A stretch of DNA of 64,000 nt from Nymphaea colorata (taxonomy: Eukaryota > Streptophyta > Magnoliopsida > Nymphaeales > Nymphaeaceae). Made by a program: the position numbers and the translations under genes. Within the stretch, counting starts at the first letter, position 1. Each line of letters begins with the position of its first letter. Shown here one piece after another: positions 10,153 through 23,900 of the stretch. The notes under the pieces were generated by a model. The model worked only from the letters and a program-made list of their open reading frames with translations. It searched no databases and was not told the DNA's origin. Where the stretch lies: assembly GCF_008831285.2 (NCBI RefSeq), contig NC_045139.1, positions 23,416,412-23,480,411 on the forward strand, read 5' to 3'.

Positions 10153-13100
10153 TCACTTTGTGATGCTGGCAGCTGAGCTTTTGTTGTATTTAAATTTAAG
10201 GTAAGCCCTGATAAAAGGATCCAGCTCTCCATCCATGACACTTACTATGTCAGATGTCTCATGACTCGTGCGCACATCTTTCACAAGCTTGTATGGATGG
10301 AATACATAGTTCCTTATCTGCTGACCCCATTCCGCCTTGACTGCATCACCTCTTATTTGATTGATCTCAGATGCACGTTGTTCCTCAGCTACCACTAGCA
10401 ATTTCGCTTTCAATCTGCTCAAAGCTTTGATCTTGTTTGCAAGTTGGGATCTCTCTTCTGCAATACGCAGTTGTTTGTCAGAACCTCATAAATTAGTTGC
10501 ACATGCATATTCAGGACAGCTGTTCACTTTTGGAAGAATAGGATGCAGAATGCAAGTGTGTGGCAAAATAAAAGGCACGACACTTGAAATATTTTTATGC
10601 AACCTTACTTGTGGAAGAACTTCAAGAGAGCATGGACTGCAACCATGTCCTTCAGTTCAGGCAATGCCACACAGAGAAAGCATTAAGGTTTGAAAGAATG
10701 GCAAAAGAAGCTTTGACAAGCGGTAATGGATGCATATAACATACAAATAACTTTTGACAAGTGCCACCGCGTGCATATGATGTGTGCATAAATGCAGGTG
10801 CATATGCAATGTGACTACCCTACACCCCTTGTTATGTACGTGTGTGTATCTTACCAGTGCAACGAACCATAATGCCTGTTGGAATGTGAACGATACGAAC
10901 GGCTGTTTCAACCTTGTTCACATTTTGGCCTCCTTTACCACCGGCCCTTGAGTAGCTTATCTCCAGATCATCCTCTGGTATTTCAACATCCAGCGACTCT
11001 TCAGGAAGAAGAGGCATGACCTCGACTCCAGCAAAACTTGTCTGGGAAAAAGGGGGAAAAATGGTTTTACCCAATAGCAAATATTGATAGATCAGCAAAC
11101 AAGAAAACTCCCACCAACCACAAACTTCACAAATAGAACAACAAAACAGAAAAAGGAGGTAGATAACCTCAACGCAGAGGAAGAATGTAGCGTCAGAAGT
11201 ACCTATGCTAGGCAATAAGGTTCAAGCAGAACGTTTTTTCACTAGGAATACCAGGTCATGAATATACAGGAAAAAGTATTTTTTCACTAGGAATAACCAG
11301 GACATGAATATGAAGGAAAAAGCCTTTGGAGGCTGCTGTTGTCTAACCTGGTGCAAACAGATGGGGAAAAAAGCCAACATAAAAGGAAAGTCTGTTCACC
11401 TGACGAAGTCCTTTAGCATTAAAAGGAGACTGCCGAACAATACGGTGTGTTCCTTTCTCGCCTGACAAGTAACCATAGGCAAAACGGCCTTCAATCTCAA
11501 CAGTAGCAGACTTTATTCCAGCTTCCTCACCCAAAGACTTGTCAACCACTCTTGTTTTGTATCTCTGTTTCTCTCCCCATCGTATGTACATTCTCAGAAG
11601 CATGTCAGCCCAATCCTGCACTGGAAGTAAAGCAAATAACCTGAGGACATTGTCAAGCCTGGAACTAAAGTCCCGTAATAGAATGGGACCATACCACAAT
11701 ATCTAGGGAAATAAAAGCAAAACAATTGTTGAAGAGTAACCACGACACTATATTGTCATTTCCAAATAAATCTTTTAATACAAAACAGCCACCATATTTT
11801 GAACTGTATCTCATGAATGTAAGCATGAAAATAAAGCACCGGTTCCCTCAATAATGTGCTAAAAAGCTTTCTCTTGCAATGGTGCTGTAATTAAGATAAA
11901 GATACCCCATACAACATGGTGAAGCAGTAAAAATGTAGAAAGTACCTGTTGTGAAAAATAGAATCCTAGACTCGACTAAAATACCTACCTCATGAATTCC
12001 ATATAGCATAACAGAGTCGCAAGGTCCACGATATTAAGACAAATTCCTTTAGGTGGGGTCCTTAAGCTCCATGGGAGGACATAATACAAAACTCATAGAA
12101 GTGAAAACTTGACCAGTGACATTCCTCAACATCAAAAGAATCTGTTTAAGAAAGATACAAGTCTGCAGTCTAACCTTGCCAATACAAAACTTATAGAAGC
12201 GAAAACTTGACCAGTGACATTCCTCAACATCAAAAGAATTTGTTTAAGAAAGATACAAGTCTGCAGTCTAACCTTGCCCGTGTTGTGCAACCACACAGAT
12301 GCAATAAGGTGACTACTAAATTCTACCCATCTTGAACTTCGCTAGGGAAATATGCCATAGTTTCTGGATTCACTCTAAGTAGGACGTATAACTCCCATAA
12401 AGCAAAACCAAAACTATTCAGATATTCTGATACCAAACAACCCAACCGTGGGACTTTTCCCAAGTCATTTTACTTTAAATTTCTCTGGATATCATTCCTT
12501 AAGTGTCTTCATCCCTTAAAAGTTCTCACATACTTCATCAATAAGTTAACATGGTTCCAGACACCCTCTCCAAAGAGGTTCTCTTTGTCGCTTTTTACTT
12601 GTTTTTGCTTCCTGAAACATCTTCAAATTTGAAGTATTTGCTTCTGAATCTTGGTATCCAGTACTCCACTTGTGATTTCTACTGTCAACTACATAAAAAA
12701 TGTTCAAGGGAAAAGAAAATAATTAATTCCTAAGAGTCATGCAAACAGATAGCATGCAATACCTGAGCATCAGTACCGCCAGCACCAGCAGTAACAGTAA
12801 GAACAGCACCTTCTTTATCATATGGTCCAGAGAGCAGCTGGGTCAACTCAAAACGATCCAATGACTTGGTCAGCTCCCGAATAATTTTAGAGCCTTCTTC
12901 AAGAAGCGCAGTATCTATGGAATCTATCTCCTCCGTTAGATTGACAATCATTTCTGCATCTTCAACCTAATTCACTTGGCCAAATAAATTTTGCTAGAGA
13001 AGGAAACGGAAAAAAAAAAAGCTAAAGAACCATCATATAGGCTTCTAAATTTAAGCTGCTGTGTCTCTTGACAATTAGGTTTAGAAAAAAATGCACTTCC

Positions 13101-16100
13101 TTGTAGAATAAAATTAAAAATGATGGATGAGAATAAAAAAAGATGTCCTGAACCTTACAGTGGCATAGATTCATGGGCAGACCAGAAAATAGCCTTCACT
13201 TTACAGGTACACACACACGCACATGGAATAGGCTGAATCTGACACATGAAAAGCTTAGGTTCTGACACAGTTTAAGAAGATTAAAAAAAAATATTGTCTT
13301 AACCATAGAAATCAATGACAAAAAATCTAAAATATTCCTTATCATAATCCTTTGAGAAATCAAAATGTGGATAACCAACTGGATTTTCCTGAAAGAAAAA
13401 TATCACTTTTTCTTGATAGCGTAAAAAAAAAACATTTAATAGAAGAATGTACGGATATCAACATTTATAACAATATGATGACTGAGCGAAACCTCAGAAC
13501 TGAGAAAAGTATTGAACCTTAGATTTGAATTCAGAAAGCAGTTTAATTTTTTCTTTGATATCATTCAAGGAAAGTAGAGTTTCTTGTGCTTTCGTAGGGT
13601 TGTCCCAGAGAGAACTATCAGCAGCTGCTTCTTCCAGATTAACAAGCTCAGTTTCCAGTTGCTCCATGCCAGCAGATTCTGTAACTTCTTCTACACGTTT
13701 CTTCGTAGTTTCTACATCCTTCCTCAGTGTATAAAACTCTGTCAACAAACCATGTACATAAGTGACTGTCTAAGAAACCTTCTAAAACAAGGTATAGAAG
13801 AACCCAAAAAGAGTAAAACTAATTTTTGGGATGATAAGGAATTTCATGATACCTGGACTTGCTTTGATGATTGTACAACAACTCAATGATGAGAGAAAAG
13901 CGATAAGCCTCAAATAAAATCTTTGATATTGGAAAGAAATTATCCAAAAGATTAAATCTTATGTGGAAAGAGAAAGAGTTAGAAGAGACTCCGACAATCG
14001 TGGAACATCATCATGGAACACAATTTTTCATCTAAGGCACTGATAAAGATGCACAAAAAGTAAATTAACTTCTTTTGAGCTTCATGTAAAAATAACTTTT
14101 GCTAGTTTATCAGCACATAATTTTCAATCTCTTTTCCGAGAGATAGTCAATAATATTAATAACACCAGTAGTCATACTAGCAGTAGAAAGCATCTTAACC
14201 TTTCTGGCATAGCTTGAAAATGCAGCACACAATGGAAAATATAATGTGTGTGTGCATTTTGTGTGTGTACGAAAGAAGCTTATAAGTACAAACACGAGAA
14301 AATATGCATTCGAACTAGAGATGATTGTATAATAATAATTGATTATTAACAGCAGTGTCCACAAAGCACCCAGTCTGCACTCACACCTGTATGCAGCCAA
14401 CTAGAGTGTGGCAGCCTATTTCCAGCAGTCACTGACATAGTTCAATTAGTAACAAAAAAGACAATGTAACCAAATTCTTTGTCTTACATTTCGTTCTGTG
14501 TCTAACTGCAAGACCTCAAAGTTATGTTCAGGTTCTAACTTGATATTCCTTCGATTTTTATTTTATATTTAATTTACCCTTAATCAACCCCATGCCAAAA
14601 GGAGAGTTTGCAGCAGCTTGTAGGGGAAGATGGAACTGGAAATTACTAAGATTCCTAAAGGGTATACTTGTAATTTCATATCATGGTAATATCATGATAT
14701 TTTTGCAAGAAATACCTTTTGGTGATATTCTGAAAATATCACAAGATTTTCCACTTAAAACGGCTTATGCCTTTTTGGAAATAAAAGTGCAAAATTTCCA
14801 ATATATAGTCCATAGTTGTGATTATGGTTGTAACTATGCCGAAATTTTCCTGTGGACCTGGAATTTGACGACAACAAAAAGAACAGCATTTTGCAGCTTT
14901 TTGACACTTGCCAAAGGTGACAATGAAGAATATAATTTCAGCTTTAAAGTCTTTCTGGAAGTGGGAAAATGACAAGAAATTTGAGGTGGAACAGGAAAGT
15001 AAGTTTCTTTTTTTTTTTTTTTCCTTTGCAGTTCCAAACAAGGGGAAAAATTTGGTATCCAAATTCTTTAAAGCCTGCTACTTAAACTTGTCACTGAAAC
15101 TATCTTACCCATTCTTCCTACCCTGATCAGCTTATGTCATACAAAGAAGAGGAAATTTTGCTAATTAAAAAATTCTCAACCAAAATATCTGCTACAAATT
15201 GCCTTATGTCTGGAAGTGAGAAATATCTGTTACGCAAAACCATAGTTCCCAGGAGAAGTTTTTCACAACTTCAATGACATTGGAAAATATAGACGTATGC
15301 GAGGAAAGTTTAAGAGAGCATAGCAGGAGACCACAAAGCAGAAGAACACAATGTTCTGGAATGTTCCTCAGAAAAGTCTGTGGTTTTAGAAATGTTTTGC
15401 CCGCAAAACTTTTCCCTTGTCTAGAACGACGACAAAAGTGTGCTCTTTTGCCAATTTTACTGTTCCCAACCTTTTCCGCCTTATTAACGTGACCTCAGGA
15501 AAATAAGGTCAATGGTCCAGACTCCAGAGGAATTTGGTCCGGTGTGCACTTCCGTCTTGGTCACAAGCATGTTTCAAGTGCTCTGTTCTACTTCTAATAG
15601 AAACCGTCAATGAAAGTGGATATACCACGTTTCAGGAAAAAGAAGAAAGAAAGAAAGAAAAACCAGAGGACGACATTTTCAAGAAAACTTCATCTATAGA
15701 AATCCAAAATACGCAGAACCAACATAAAATTTGGAGGTTGAAGTTCGTCACAATTGTTTTAGAATGTTTAATCTAGTTCCAGTTTTAAATTCTGCATGGC
15801 GAACGAGAAATTCCAAAACAAATAACCATAAAGATATTCATCATCGTTAACAGATAAAGCACCGAAACTAAAAATATACCTTCGTATGCGAAAAACATTT
15901 ATGTTAAAAAAAGAAGAAGAAGAAGAAGAAGCGGCATCCCAGATAGTCGAGCCACTAATGGTGCAATTGCGACGGAACACTAATTCAACCAATGAGTATC
16001 CAGCAAATGTTTCTTCTTCTACTACTACCCACAAAATTAATTGATAGTTTCCTTTCGGTTAAGAAACAGAATGAATTCAACCACGATGCTAACCAATAAG

Positions 16101-16637
16101 CGAACAGGAAAAGTGCACACCTTGGATGGCCCATTCAGGCGTTTCTGAGGCGCTTTCAGTGCTTGATTGTCCAGAAGCCGCAGCGAGGACAACTGAAACA
16201 GAAGACCCTGAGAAAAAAAGACAAGAACGTAAACAGAATGAAAGAAAAAAATCAGAAGACCAATATTCATAAAATTGAGAATTTGTCATGGATGCCGCTG
16301 CCATTAGAAGATGCTCGCAAACTAGAAAAAGCAGAAAGCAAGACCAAAAGCGTTAGCAAGGAAAAGAGAAAATTGTGATGGACATTGCCGAAAACAAGGA
16401 TATCGTTGAAAGCCGAATATCAGCTATAAATGAAGAACTTCAAGATGGGAGAGAAGGACGAAACTCTTTACCAGAAGGAGAAAATGAGAGAGTCGTTGAA
16501 GCGATTGGTAGAAAACCATGTCGAACAGATGGAAAGAAAGGACAACAGGGGCCACGCATGTGCCTTCCGTGGCTCCTGCATAGCGGTAAAGAGAGTATCC
16601 TGTGGATAGGGGCGAGAGCTCCTACGCACTCCGCCAT
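10153..16637 (-). CDS. PRFB1: organellar peptide chain release factor 2 (PrfB-type)
   Basis: Class I release factor that reads UGA/UAA stop codons and triggers peptidyl-tRNA hydrolysis on organellar ribosomes. Seven coding exons, minus strand, in coding order: 16472-16637, 16121-16207, 13518-13738, 12763-12966, 11400-11615, 10855-11041, 10153-10457. All are GT-AG with matching phases and sum to 1386 nt (461 aa plus stop). Visible motifs: an N-terminal coiled-coil region, the stop-codon anticodon tripeptide SPF at about residues 289-291 (as in RF2), and the catalytic GGQ at about 335-337 in [10 protein letters not shown]. The first 60 residues are rich in Ser, Arg and Pro with few acidic residues, as in a chloroplast transit peptide. 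The start at 16637 was chosen because it lies in GCGGCGATGGCG; upstream in-frame codons lack ATG. The best match from memory is the plastid PrfB1/HCF109 group. The intact GGQ excludes the PrfB3 type, which has lost it. A mitochondrial paralogue is less likely but not excluded. Confidence 0.88.
11237..11325. repeat. short tandem duplication in release-factor intron 5
   Basis: TTTTTTCACTAGGAATA followed by a CAGG(T/A)CATGAATAT block occurs twice in a row, about 42-44 bases apart. It is intronic. Confidence 0.6.
12083..12278. repeat. 98-bp tandem duplication in release-factor intron 4
   Basis: The sequence from AATACAAAACTCATAGAAG (12083) to CTAACCTTGCC (12180) repeats directly at 12181-12278 with only a few substitutions. 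The high identity indicates a recent duplication. It lies in the intron between exons 4 and 5 and does not touch a splice site. Confidence 0.9.
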
Positions 16638-16657
16638 CGCCGCGAAGAGGCAGCAGC

Positions 16658-16696
16658 TCACGATGAGAGATGATGCTGTTCTCTTCTTCGCGTCAT
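16658..16696 (-). promoter_or_regulatory. possible upstream ORF of release-factor gene
   Basis: A 12-codon ATG frame ends in TGA 20 bases before the chosen start codon. If transcription begins upstream of 16696, ribosomes would meet this small frame first. No transcript data are available here, so its inclusion in the mRNA is an inference. Confidence 0.3.
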
Positions 16697-17243
16697 AAGA
16701 TCGGTTTTTCCTCTTGGACGCGTTTGATTTCCTCGGATCTCATATCCACGATTTCCATTTCTCTTTCCTGGATTTCAAGACAGGCATTCTATTTGTGACT
16801 ATAGACCAAAGATACAGAGCGTTTTTGAGTCTTCCTTCGTACACGGTTCGTTAGAACCATAAATTTAGTGAAATAATAAAAAAGTACCCCAATTTTCTAA
16901 AAATACAACGTTTTTCCATAGTTGTTTGAATACGCAAAGTTCATTGCCAAGCATGTCTACATGCACTTCACCCTTTTTTTTTTTTTTAGATTTTACTTGA
17001 AAGACCACCCCTGGCCTTTGAAACTGAGTGAGACTTAGTCGTTCACACAGGGGTGCTAAACCCTAAAGGCTGTGGCGAAGCCAGGTAGGGTGCTGTTATA
17101 TATATATATATATATATATGTGTGTATTTATCTATCTATCTAGATATGAGAAATTTTTTATTAATGCCCCTCATGCCAAATTTGTTTTGACTCCGCCATT
17201 GCGGTCATCAATAGCACTACAACAACGCCCTTGCACTTCATAA

Positions 17244-17580
17244 TCTCGTGTTTGTGTCATTCTCTTCAAATTTGAACTTTTAGTTCAAGAAGTGAGTTCT
17301 TGACTCATGTGCAGGTAAACTTAAGAGGTATACTGCCTACATTGTGTTTACCATATCTCGTGTTTGTGTCATTCTCTTCAAATTTCAACTTTTTAGTTCA
17401 AGAAGTGGGTTGTTGACTCATATGCGGGTACATTTACGACGTATATTGCCTACATAGCGTTTACCGTATCTCGTGTTTGTGTCATTCTCTTCAAATTTCA
17501 ACTTTTTAGTTCAAGAAATGGGTTGTTGACTCATATGCAGGTACATATACGACGTATATTGCCTACATTGTGTTTTACCA
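17244..17580. repeat. three-copy tandem repeat, unit about 112 bp
   Basis: The unit starting TCTCGTGTTTGTGTCATTCT begins at 17244, 17356 and 17469. Copies 2 and 3 are closer to each other than to copy 1. No coding potential is seen. Confidence 0.9.
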
Positions 17581-18835
17581 TTAGCTCAAGGGCAGAGCTG
17601 GAATTTTTTCTTAACAGGACGTTATATAATTTCCAAAATTTTCATTGGGACCAAGTGAATTTGACAAAATTTACATGGCAGGTTTTAATTTTTTTCAAAA
17701 CATAGGGTGGGCCATTGCCCACTCCATTAGCCTAGCTTATAAAGCAGTGTAAATGAAAGGTTAATAGGGTTTATTGTGTGGTCGATTTTGTAGGATTGTG
17801 GTTTATGATAAAAGGGAGGCTTTTTAAGTTTAATGCAAAGCATAGATTTGGTTGTATTGTTCGTGTGGATGTTGAGCCTGACATCAAGGGATTTAGGGTA
17901 TTGTCAACAATTATGTAAGTGTTATTAAATTGCAAACATTGTGATTACATAAATCACAAAGGCATATGAGCCCAACCTGACGAAATTATAAAGGCCAACG
18001 TAATTGAAGGTTTTGATCAACTTGAGAAAATAATCTATGTTGTCTGAACATGGGCAGTTATCAATGCAAGCAAATGAATTAAATTGATTTGTAGCGCGTA
18101 TAAGCAATAAACCGTTGATGGAGTTCTCTCTAGATGACATGATTCTTTAGAAGTTCTAGGAAGAAAGATGAGTAAACTATCAAAATTTATGAGGACCAAG
18201 TGAGAAACAAAAGAGATACAAAGACATGACGCGGTAAAACATAAATAATTCACACATCCATTTTAATGTATATGTTCTTAATGTGTTGATCTCAACCTGT
18301 CCCTTAGCCGGCTTCACTTCACAGCATACAAGGATGATGGATATGTAATCTACTCTTGAGTTATCTCATATACAAACAAACGGATGTTAGGATTTTGATA
18401 CGACATCTGATATGTAATCCTTGTGATGGTGCTTTAGTTAGCTTTTCATGGTCTTAATTCTTTTAGAATACTGAGTGCAAGTCATGACACATTGATGAAA
18501 TGCAATTCATAATCTTTAAGTCATGTTTTTATATTTTTAAAATAGTTAAAACTTGTATTGAAGTAATTTTAAATCCCAGGTGCTCTATTTAAAATTATGT
18601 GAAAATTCGAGTTAAAATCAAGAAGAAAATTAGAGGTTTGAGTTGAAGATAAAAAAAAAAAAGCAAATATTCAGATACCGGAAAGTAGGGGCATTGAATT
18701 TAGATCCAAAACATTGGTGGAAATCCAAAGATGTCTTCGATTTTGTGCCATTTTCTCACTAGCCATAACTACCATCACTGCCAGTTCATGTCTTCATGAT
18801 TTATTGAGTTCCTTCATCTTAAGCCTAGTAGAACC

Positions 18836-19046
18836 TAAGCCTGGACATCGGGTCCGAGCCGATTTATTTTTTTATATCATTTTATTTAATAATAATATAT
18901 ATGTATTATTAAAAATAAGTTTTATATTTAAAAATTTAATGTTTTATATTTTAAAAAATATTTTTTTATTTTAACCAGGCCTCACTTGAGCTTGGGTTTC
19001 AGGCGTCGGGCTGGGTTGGGCTGGGCCGGCTTGATGCCCATGCTTA
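18836..19046. mobile_element. small MITE-like element, hAT type suspected
   Basis: The left end (TAAGCCTGGACATCGGG) and the reverse complement of the right end (TAAGCATGGGCATCAAGC) match well. The flanks TAGAACCT and TAGAAACA could be a decayed 8-bp target duplication. The GC-rich ends around an AT-rich centre resemble the better-supported element at 30637-30831. Confidence 0.45.
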
Positions 19047-20892
19047 ATAGAAACATATGCCGACATCATTGTCAGGACATCGGTAAAAAAATGAACTTTC
19101 ATCGACAGCCTTTTTCCCACACGTCGATGAATTACATTTTTTTTAAGTGACCTTCAGCCGCCTTCTACCCTCTTTACACATCTTGACTTGTCTTTCGCTC
19201 TCCCTTGGTCTGATTACATTAAGAGTTGAGATTCTCAGGATTTCAGAACCATGGATTTAAAATCAGACCCTCCTCTCATGTCAGATCCATAGATTTCAAA
19301 TTCAAAGTAATCAAACGCCTCGAAATTGTTTTGTAAGATCCTTCATCTCTTTCTCATCCCTTCCTTCCTTCCCCACTTGGTCATTGGCTTTTCCTTCACT
19401 ATTTTACTATATTGGCTACATACTTTTAGCAAAGAGATTTGTAAGGATCAGTAATCCACGACTTTGGCTTTGATTCTCGCTATTCTTCTATGATTCGAGA
19501 AACGGGTATGATCCTGTCTTTTACTCTCTTTAATGTGGCAATAAGAGTGCATCCTTTTATGACTCGAAAAACCCCTCCTATTGGCTTGAACGCTTGAGTA
19601 AAACTAGTGTCAACCTCTCTCTAATCTGTATCAGGCGAAACTCATCTCCTCTTTTTCTCTATCCACTTCCACAATGAACTAAAACTGGGATGCAGGTTTT
19701 CTTTTTATTGGTTTTATGCATTTAGAAAAGATACCATGATCTTTTTGATATGATTTTTAGGTGTTAGAATGGTTTTAGAAGTGGCATGATACATCTAGTT
19801 CTAATTTTAGGATTCAGGCCATGTAGTTGTGATTTTCTCCCAATGTGTCCACAAAAACATGAGTTAGGATCAAGCTTACTAAGTTCAGTCCACAGTTTGT
19901 TCACCTAGCTCAAGGCAGTATACCCATACATGCCTCATAGCTCTTTCAATTGCCCACTTGTCCTCGTTGGCCCCGACTGGGTGGGCTAAAGGGCACGGTG
20001 AAAAGGGTAGCGGAGGAAGATCATGAACACTCAAAATGCCCTTCTTTTCTTAATCGGAAAAAAAAGATATTGACTACTTTGCGTAACTGGTCAGAGGTGG
20101 GGTACCGTGTATTTTTTTTTTATTACCGTGAATGCTACTTTTTTGGACTGCAAAAGGTGGTAATGTTTGGTCAAATTAAAGCTGACTTAATGTCCATTCA
20201 AACTCATTCAAGCCCCGATACAGTCCATGACCTTAGAGACAGGAAAGTAGGGGATGTTCGGGTCTCTTTTCAAAACAATAAGTTGTTAACCTTGTGCTCA
20301 CACCAAAAAAGAAGATAACTATAAGACCTATATGTGAAAATTTTGGTTTGAAAATAGGACTCATCCAACTAACAGTTGCCTCTAGCTCCAATTCAGTCTT
20401 CTTCATCAGTTGATCATACCGCCACTGGTACTTAAAAAAAAAAGGAAAAGGAAAATGGGGGCTGTAGAGGGATTCAAGTTCGAGATACTTTGCAAGTTAT
20501 AAATTGTTGTCCTAATGTCCATAGTTTAACATGCAAGGTTATTTTCTAATGCTTTAAGCAAACATAAAAAGTTCCGTTCAAGTAAATATTACATATTATA
20601 GCACTAAGATCACATCTACGATCCGAAATTAAACCAACAATGCAGCCACTTATGTTTTTTCTAAATGTGTGACCATTCGATGCAATTTAGTCGCAACGTT
20701 ACGTTTTACTGGATGCTGTTTGCCCTTTTCGCGATAGCTCCTCATCTCCTTGACAAGAAAACCCGGGGGCCGGGGTTTTATGAAGGGCCCAGTCAGCGGA
20801 GCGGTTGGCTGCAGACATAAATGCTTGCTACTGTGCCGATTCTTGACGTATTTATTCGGAGCACGCGTGCGACCCATGCTCCCAAGAGCTTC

Positions 20893-20930
20893 TATACATA
20901 ATGACCGCTTGAGATCAACTCAACGGTCTT

Positions 20931-20965
<35 letters not shown>

Positions 20966-20969
20966 GAGG
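20893..20969 (+). promoter_or_regulatory. SDR core promoter/5' UTR: TATA-like box and CT/CA tract
   Basis: TATACATA at 20893-20900 lies about 70 bases upstream of the SDR start codon. A (CT)n(CA)n tract (about 20930-20965) follows, ending just before the ATG. Pyrimidine-rich tracts near transcription starts are common in plants. Without transcript data the start site is unknown, so the TATA call is tentative. Confidence 0.4.
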
Positions 20970-23900
20970 ATGCTGCTTCTCGTCTTGGTCCTCGTCTTCT
21001 TGGCATGCTTCCTTGTGTTTCGATTCGCTACAGCCGATGGTGAGTTTTAATTTTTCCTGCCAATTTCGTGGCGTACACTGCTCCGTTTGGGTCCTTGAAA
21101 GTTTCTTTCTTGATAAAGGTGACTGCATAGACTGCAAACTTGGAGCATCTTGTCACGTTTTCTTCTGTTTAACTGCAGGGGATTTTACTTTGTTAGCAAA
21201 AGGGTCAGTGAAACGGGAGGAAGTGGAAGACAAGGTGGGGTCTTACCTCTATGAATTTTAATCTCTTCAGGTTCGTTTAATTTGGTTTTTGATCGGCTTT
21301 TTTGGATCTTCGTTGTGCTCAGGTCGTGTGGATTACGGGTGCAAGCCGCGGGATTGGTAAGCCAGTTCTGTCTTGAGTTTTGGTTTAGCTGTTGATATGT
21401 ACCAATTTTTTTTTTTTTGAAGTCCTTTTAATCTGGTTGACCACTTCTGTTCTTGTTCTGAATGAGGATTTGAACTTTCTTTTTTTCTAGGCGTGTCAAT
21501 TGTGTGGTTTTCCACTATAGAAGTTAAGCAAAATGTTATCCGTTCGCAACACAGTGGTGATGTATCTTTGTGGTTCAGCGTATACACTGCCAATTCTAAG
21601 CATTTCATTAGAATTTTGCTATTAATTCAAGAATCATATGTTGAACCTCATGGGTTAGATCCAACCCTCTCAAGATGCTGTTTCCTTTTTCCTTCTTTGG
21701 TTGGAGGAGGCCTGTCGGGATTAATGCCCAAACGTAAATTGGAATGAAATAGTTACATATGGCTAAACCTTTTTCCACATTGTGACAAAATCTTAGGGAA
21801 AGCATGCTTCGTCCATTAAAAGGGGACAGCAAGAAAAGGAGTTAACTGATTCACTAGGTGTGTTTTAGACTTCTATAATCCATTTTTGAGAAACTGATGT
21901 TGTGACCAATAATGGCATTTAGAAGAGAAATTGAAATAGAGAGGGCCAAGAATTCTAACGTGGTCCAGTCTGTAAGGACCAACTTCCATGGACTGCCAAT
22001 GACAGCTTGCCACTATTTTGGTTTAAGTTTCATTGACACAGAAAGTCGATATATGTGATACAATGACACAAGGTAGTGAAAAAGAAATTAATGGTATCTT
22101 GAGGAGAATAAGCTTGCTTCTTTATTTGATACCATAGTGAAAAAGAAATTAATGAATAACTTCAGGAGAATAACCTGTGCTTCTTTTATCAATAGCACAA
22201 GGGAGGAATGATCGTTGGAGGAGACTGATGGCATTTATATTGAAGGCAAAATTGTGCATGAATTTGATGTTTTATGCTGCATGATCTCAATGGCATGGTT
22301 GATGGTGGGTCGTTGACACTTGACAGAGAAGCAATGTTGTCCCTCTCAAGTTGGGTGGTTAGGGATCATTATATACCCACTTGCAATTGATTTCGTTAAA
22401 TGTGTCTCTTGATAAATTTTTAGTCAAAGCATCTGTGAACTGTTCCGAACTTCTGGTTTAAGCAGCACATATTTCTTTTCTTTTGAACCTTCTCCCTGAT
22501 TAGTCAGACTCCCCTTGAAAGAAAGCATTATCTGAATCAATCCGACTCCAAGCACAGTTGCAGACTAAGGACAAGAGACTGTAAATGGCACTTGCCTTCA
22601 CAACAAGGGGCAAGGTTTTCTCATAATCCACATCTTGAGTTTGTGTTAGGTCCTTCGTTTACACATTGTAGTTCATCCCATGAGTTTAACTTGTAATCAC
22701 ATCTATGATAGGAGTCAAATTCATCTCAAATGAGATAAGGTTACCAACGTATTCACTAAAAGATCTGTTCAAATTTCTAATGTACTCAAATTTCTTGGGT
22801 GAGTGGATACATGCGAACAATGTCACCTTCTTAGTGTCTTTCCATATTCCTTCCATGGTTTCAGGTAAGATAAATCCTTCTACCGCGCATGGCTCCATTG
22901 AGTTCAAGAGCCATGCCATAACCAAACAATTGGAAAATTTCCAATCATCAACATTTATTTTGGAATTTTGCCATGCACATAATATGACATGGACAGTCCA
23001 CTCAAGAATAAGAAAGCAGCCTTCAACCAAGCTAAGCAGTTCAGTCCATTTAATTGAGTGGAAATAATCTTTAGTTTTGGACTTTCTCTGGAACCAAACT
23101 ACATGCTGTAGCATGCACTGCCATGCCTTGAGTAGCAGTTGACAATCCACCATTTCCTGGGAGTGGCTTGCCATTGAGACTGAATTCTAGCATGATCACA
23201 TTATGTCCACATGGACAACCCGCAGTCATACCATGGAGAGACTGAAGTTGTGAATGGTAATGGCATTATGCTGAGAAAAGCAAACCAGAGGGGACTCAAA
23301 GGTATCACATGGTTCGGTTTCTAAGGACTAAGCTGACTATCCACTATTTTGCTTAAATTTCATCAGTACAGAAAGTTTATATATATATATATAAAATGGA
23401 AAATAATGGGAATTTTAGGAGAACAGGCTTTGCTTATTTAATGTGGCAAAACAGTAGTGATTATTGAAGTGGGCCTGTTGGCACTCATATTGAAGGCACA
23501 GCTGCATGATCTCAATTGCATAGTGCATAGCTGACAGAGGAGCAATTTCAATTTAGTTAACTGTTACTTCAGCTATTATGTGATGTAATATTTGAACTCA
23601 AGCAAGAGTTTGGTAAGTTCATTTCAGTTTTATTGTGGTAAACTCATACAGTCTTATAGAAGTTGAAATGTCAACCATGAGTGCTTAATGCACCTTTTTC
23701 TTCCCTTTTTATTCTTCATGTAATTATACATTTGATTTATGATAGTGCAATGTACTTCCACATTTTTTATGCACAGAAACTCACAATTTTATTTGCATTT
23801 GTGTTCAACCTTTTCCTGGTTGGTGAATTCCACATTTTATGGATGGCATTTCATGCTTCATTTGCTGTTTGCTGGTGCTAGTTTTTAGAAGATAAAGAAG

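Larger units (their letters stand above)
16700..20890. other. divergent intergenic region
   Basis: About 4.2 kb between the minus-strand release-factor gene and the plus-strand SDR gene. It contains a TA/TG microsatellite (about 17097-17124), the 3-copy tandem repeat and a small MITE, listed separately. The remaining frames (for example 19950-20318, 122 codons) show no recognised domain or splice pattern. Confidence 0.55.

Noticed and set aside
12763-12966. Bacterial-style programmed +1 frameshift in the RF2 gene
   Set aside because: The nuclear gene reads in one frame after splicing; no in-frame stop with a slippery site was seen.
16089-16304. Alternative first exon of the release factor with its own ATG at 16304
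   Set aside because: A canonical acceptor at 16208-16210 joins in phase to an exon at 16472-16637 that encodes a transit-peptide-like N-terminus with a better start context. The alternative is possible but weaker.
19950-20318. 122-codon plus-strand frame
   Set aside because: No recognisable domain, low-complexity stretches and no plausible splice partners before the SDR promoter.
22705-23067. 120-codon plus-strand frame in SDR intron 3
   Set aside because: It is opposite a gag-like minus-strand frame in a decayed retroelement and has no domain.
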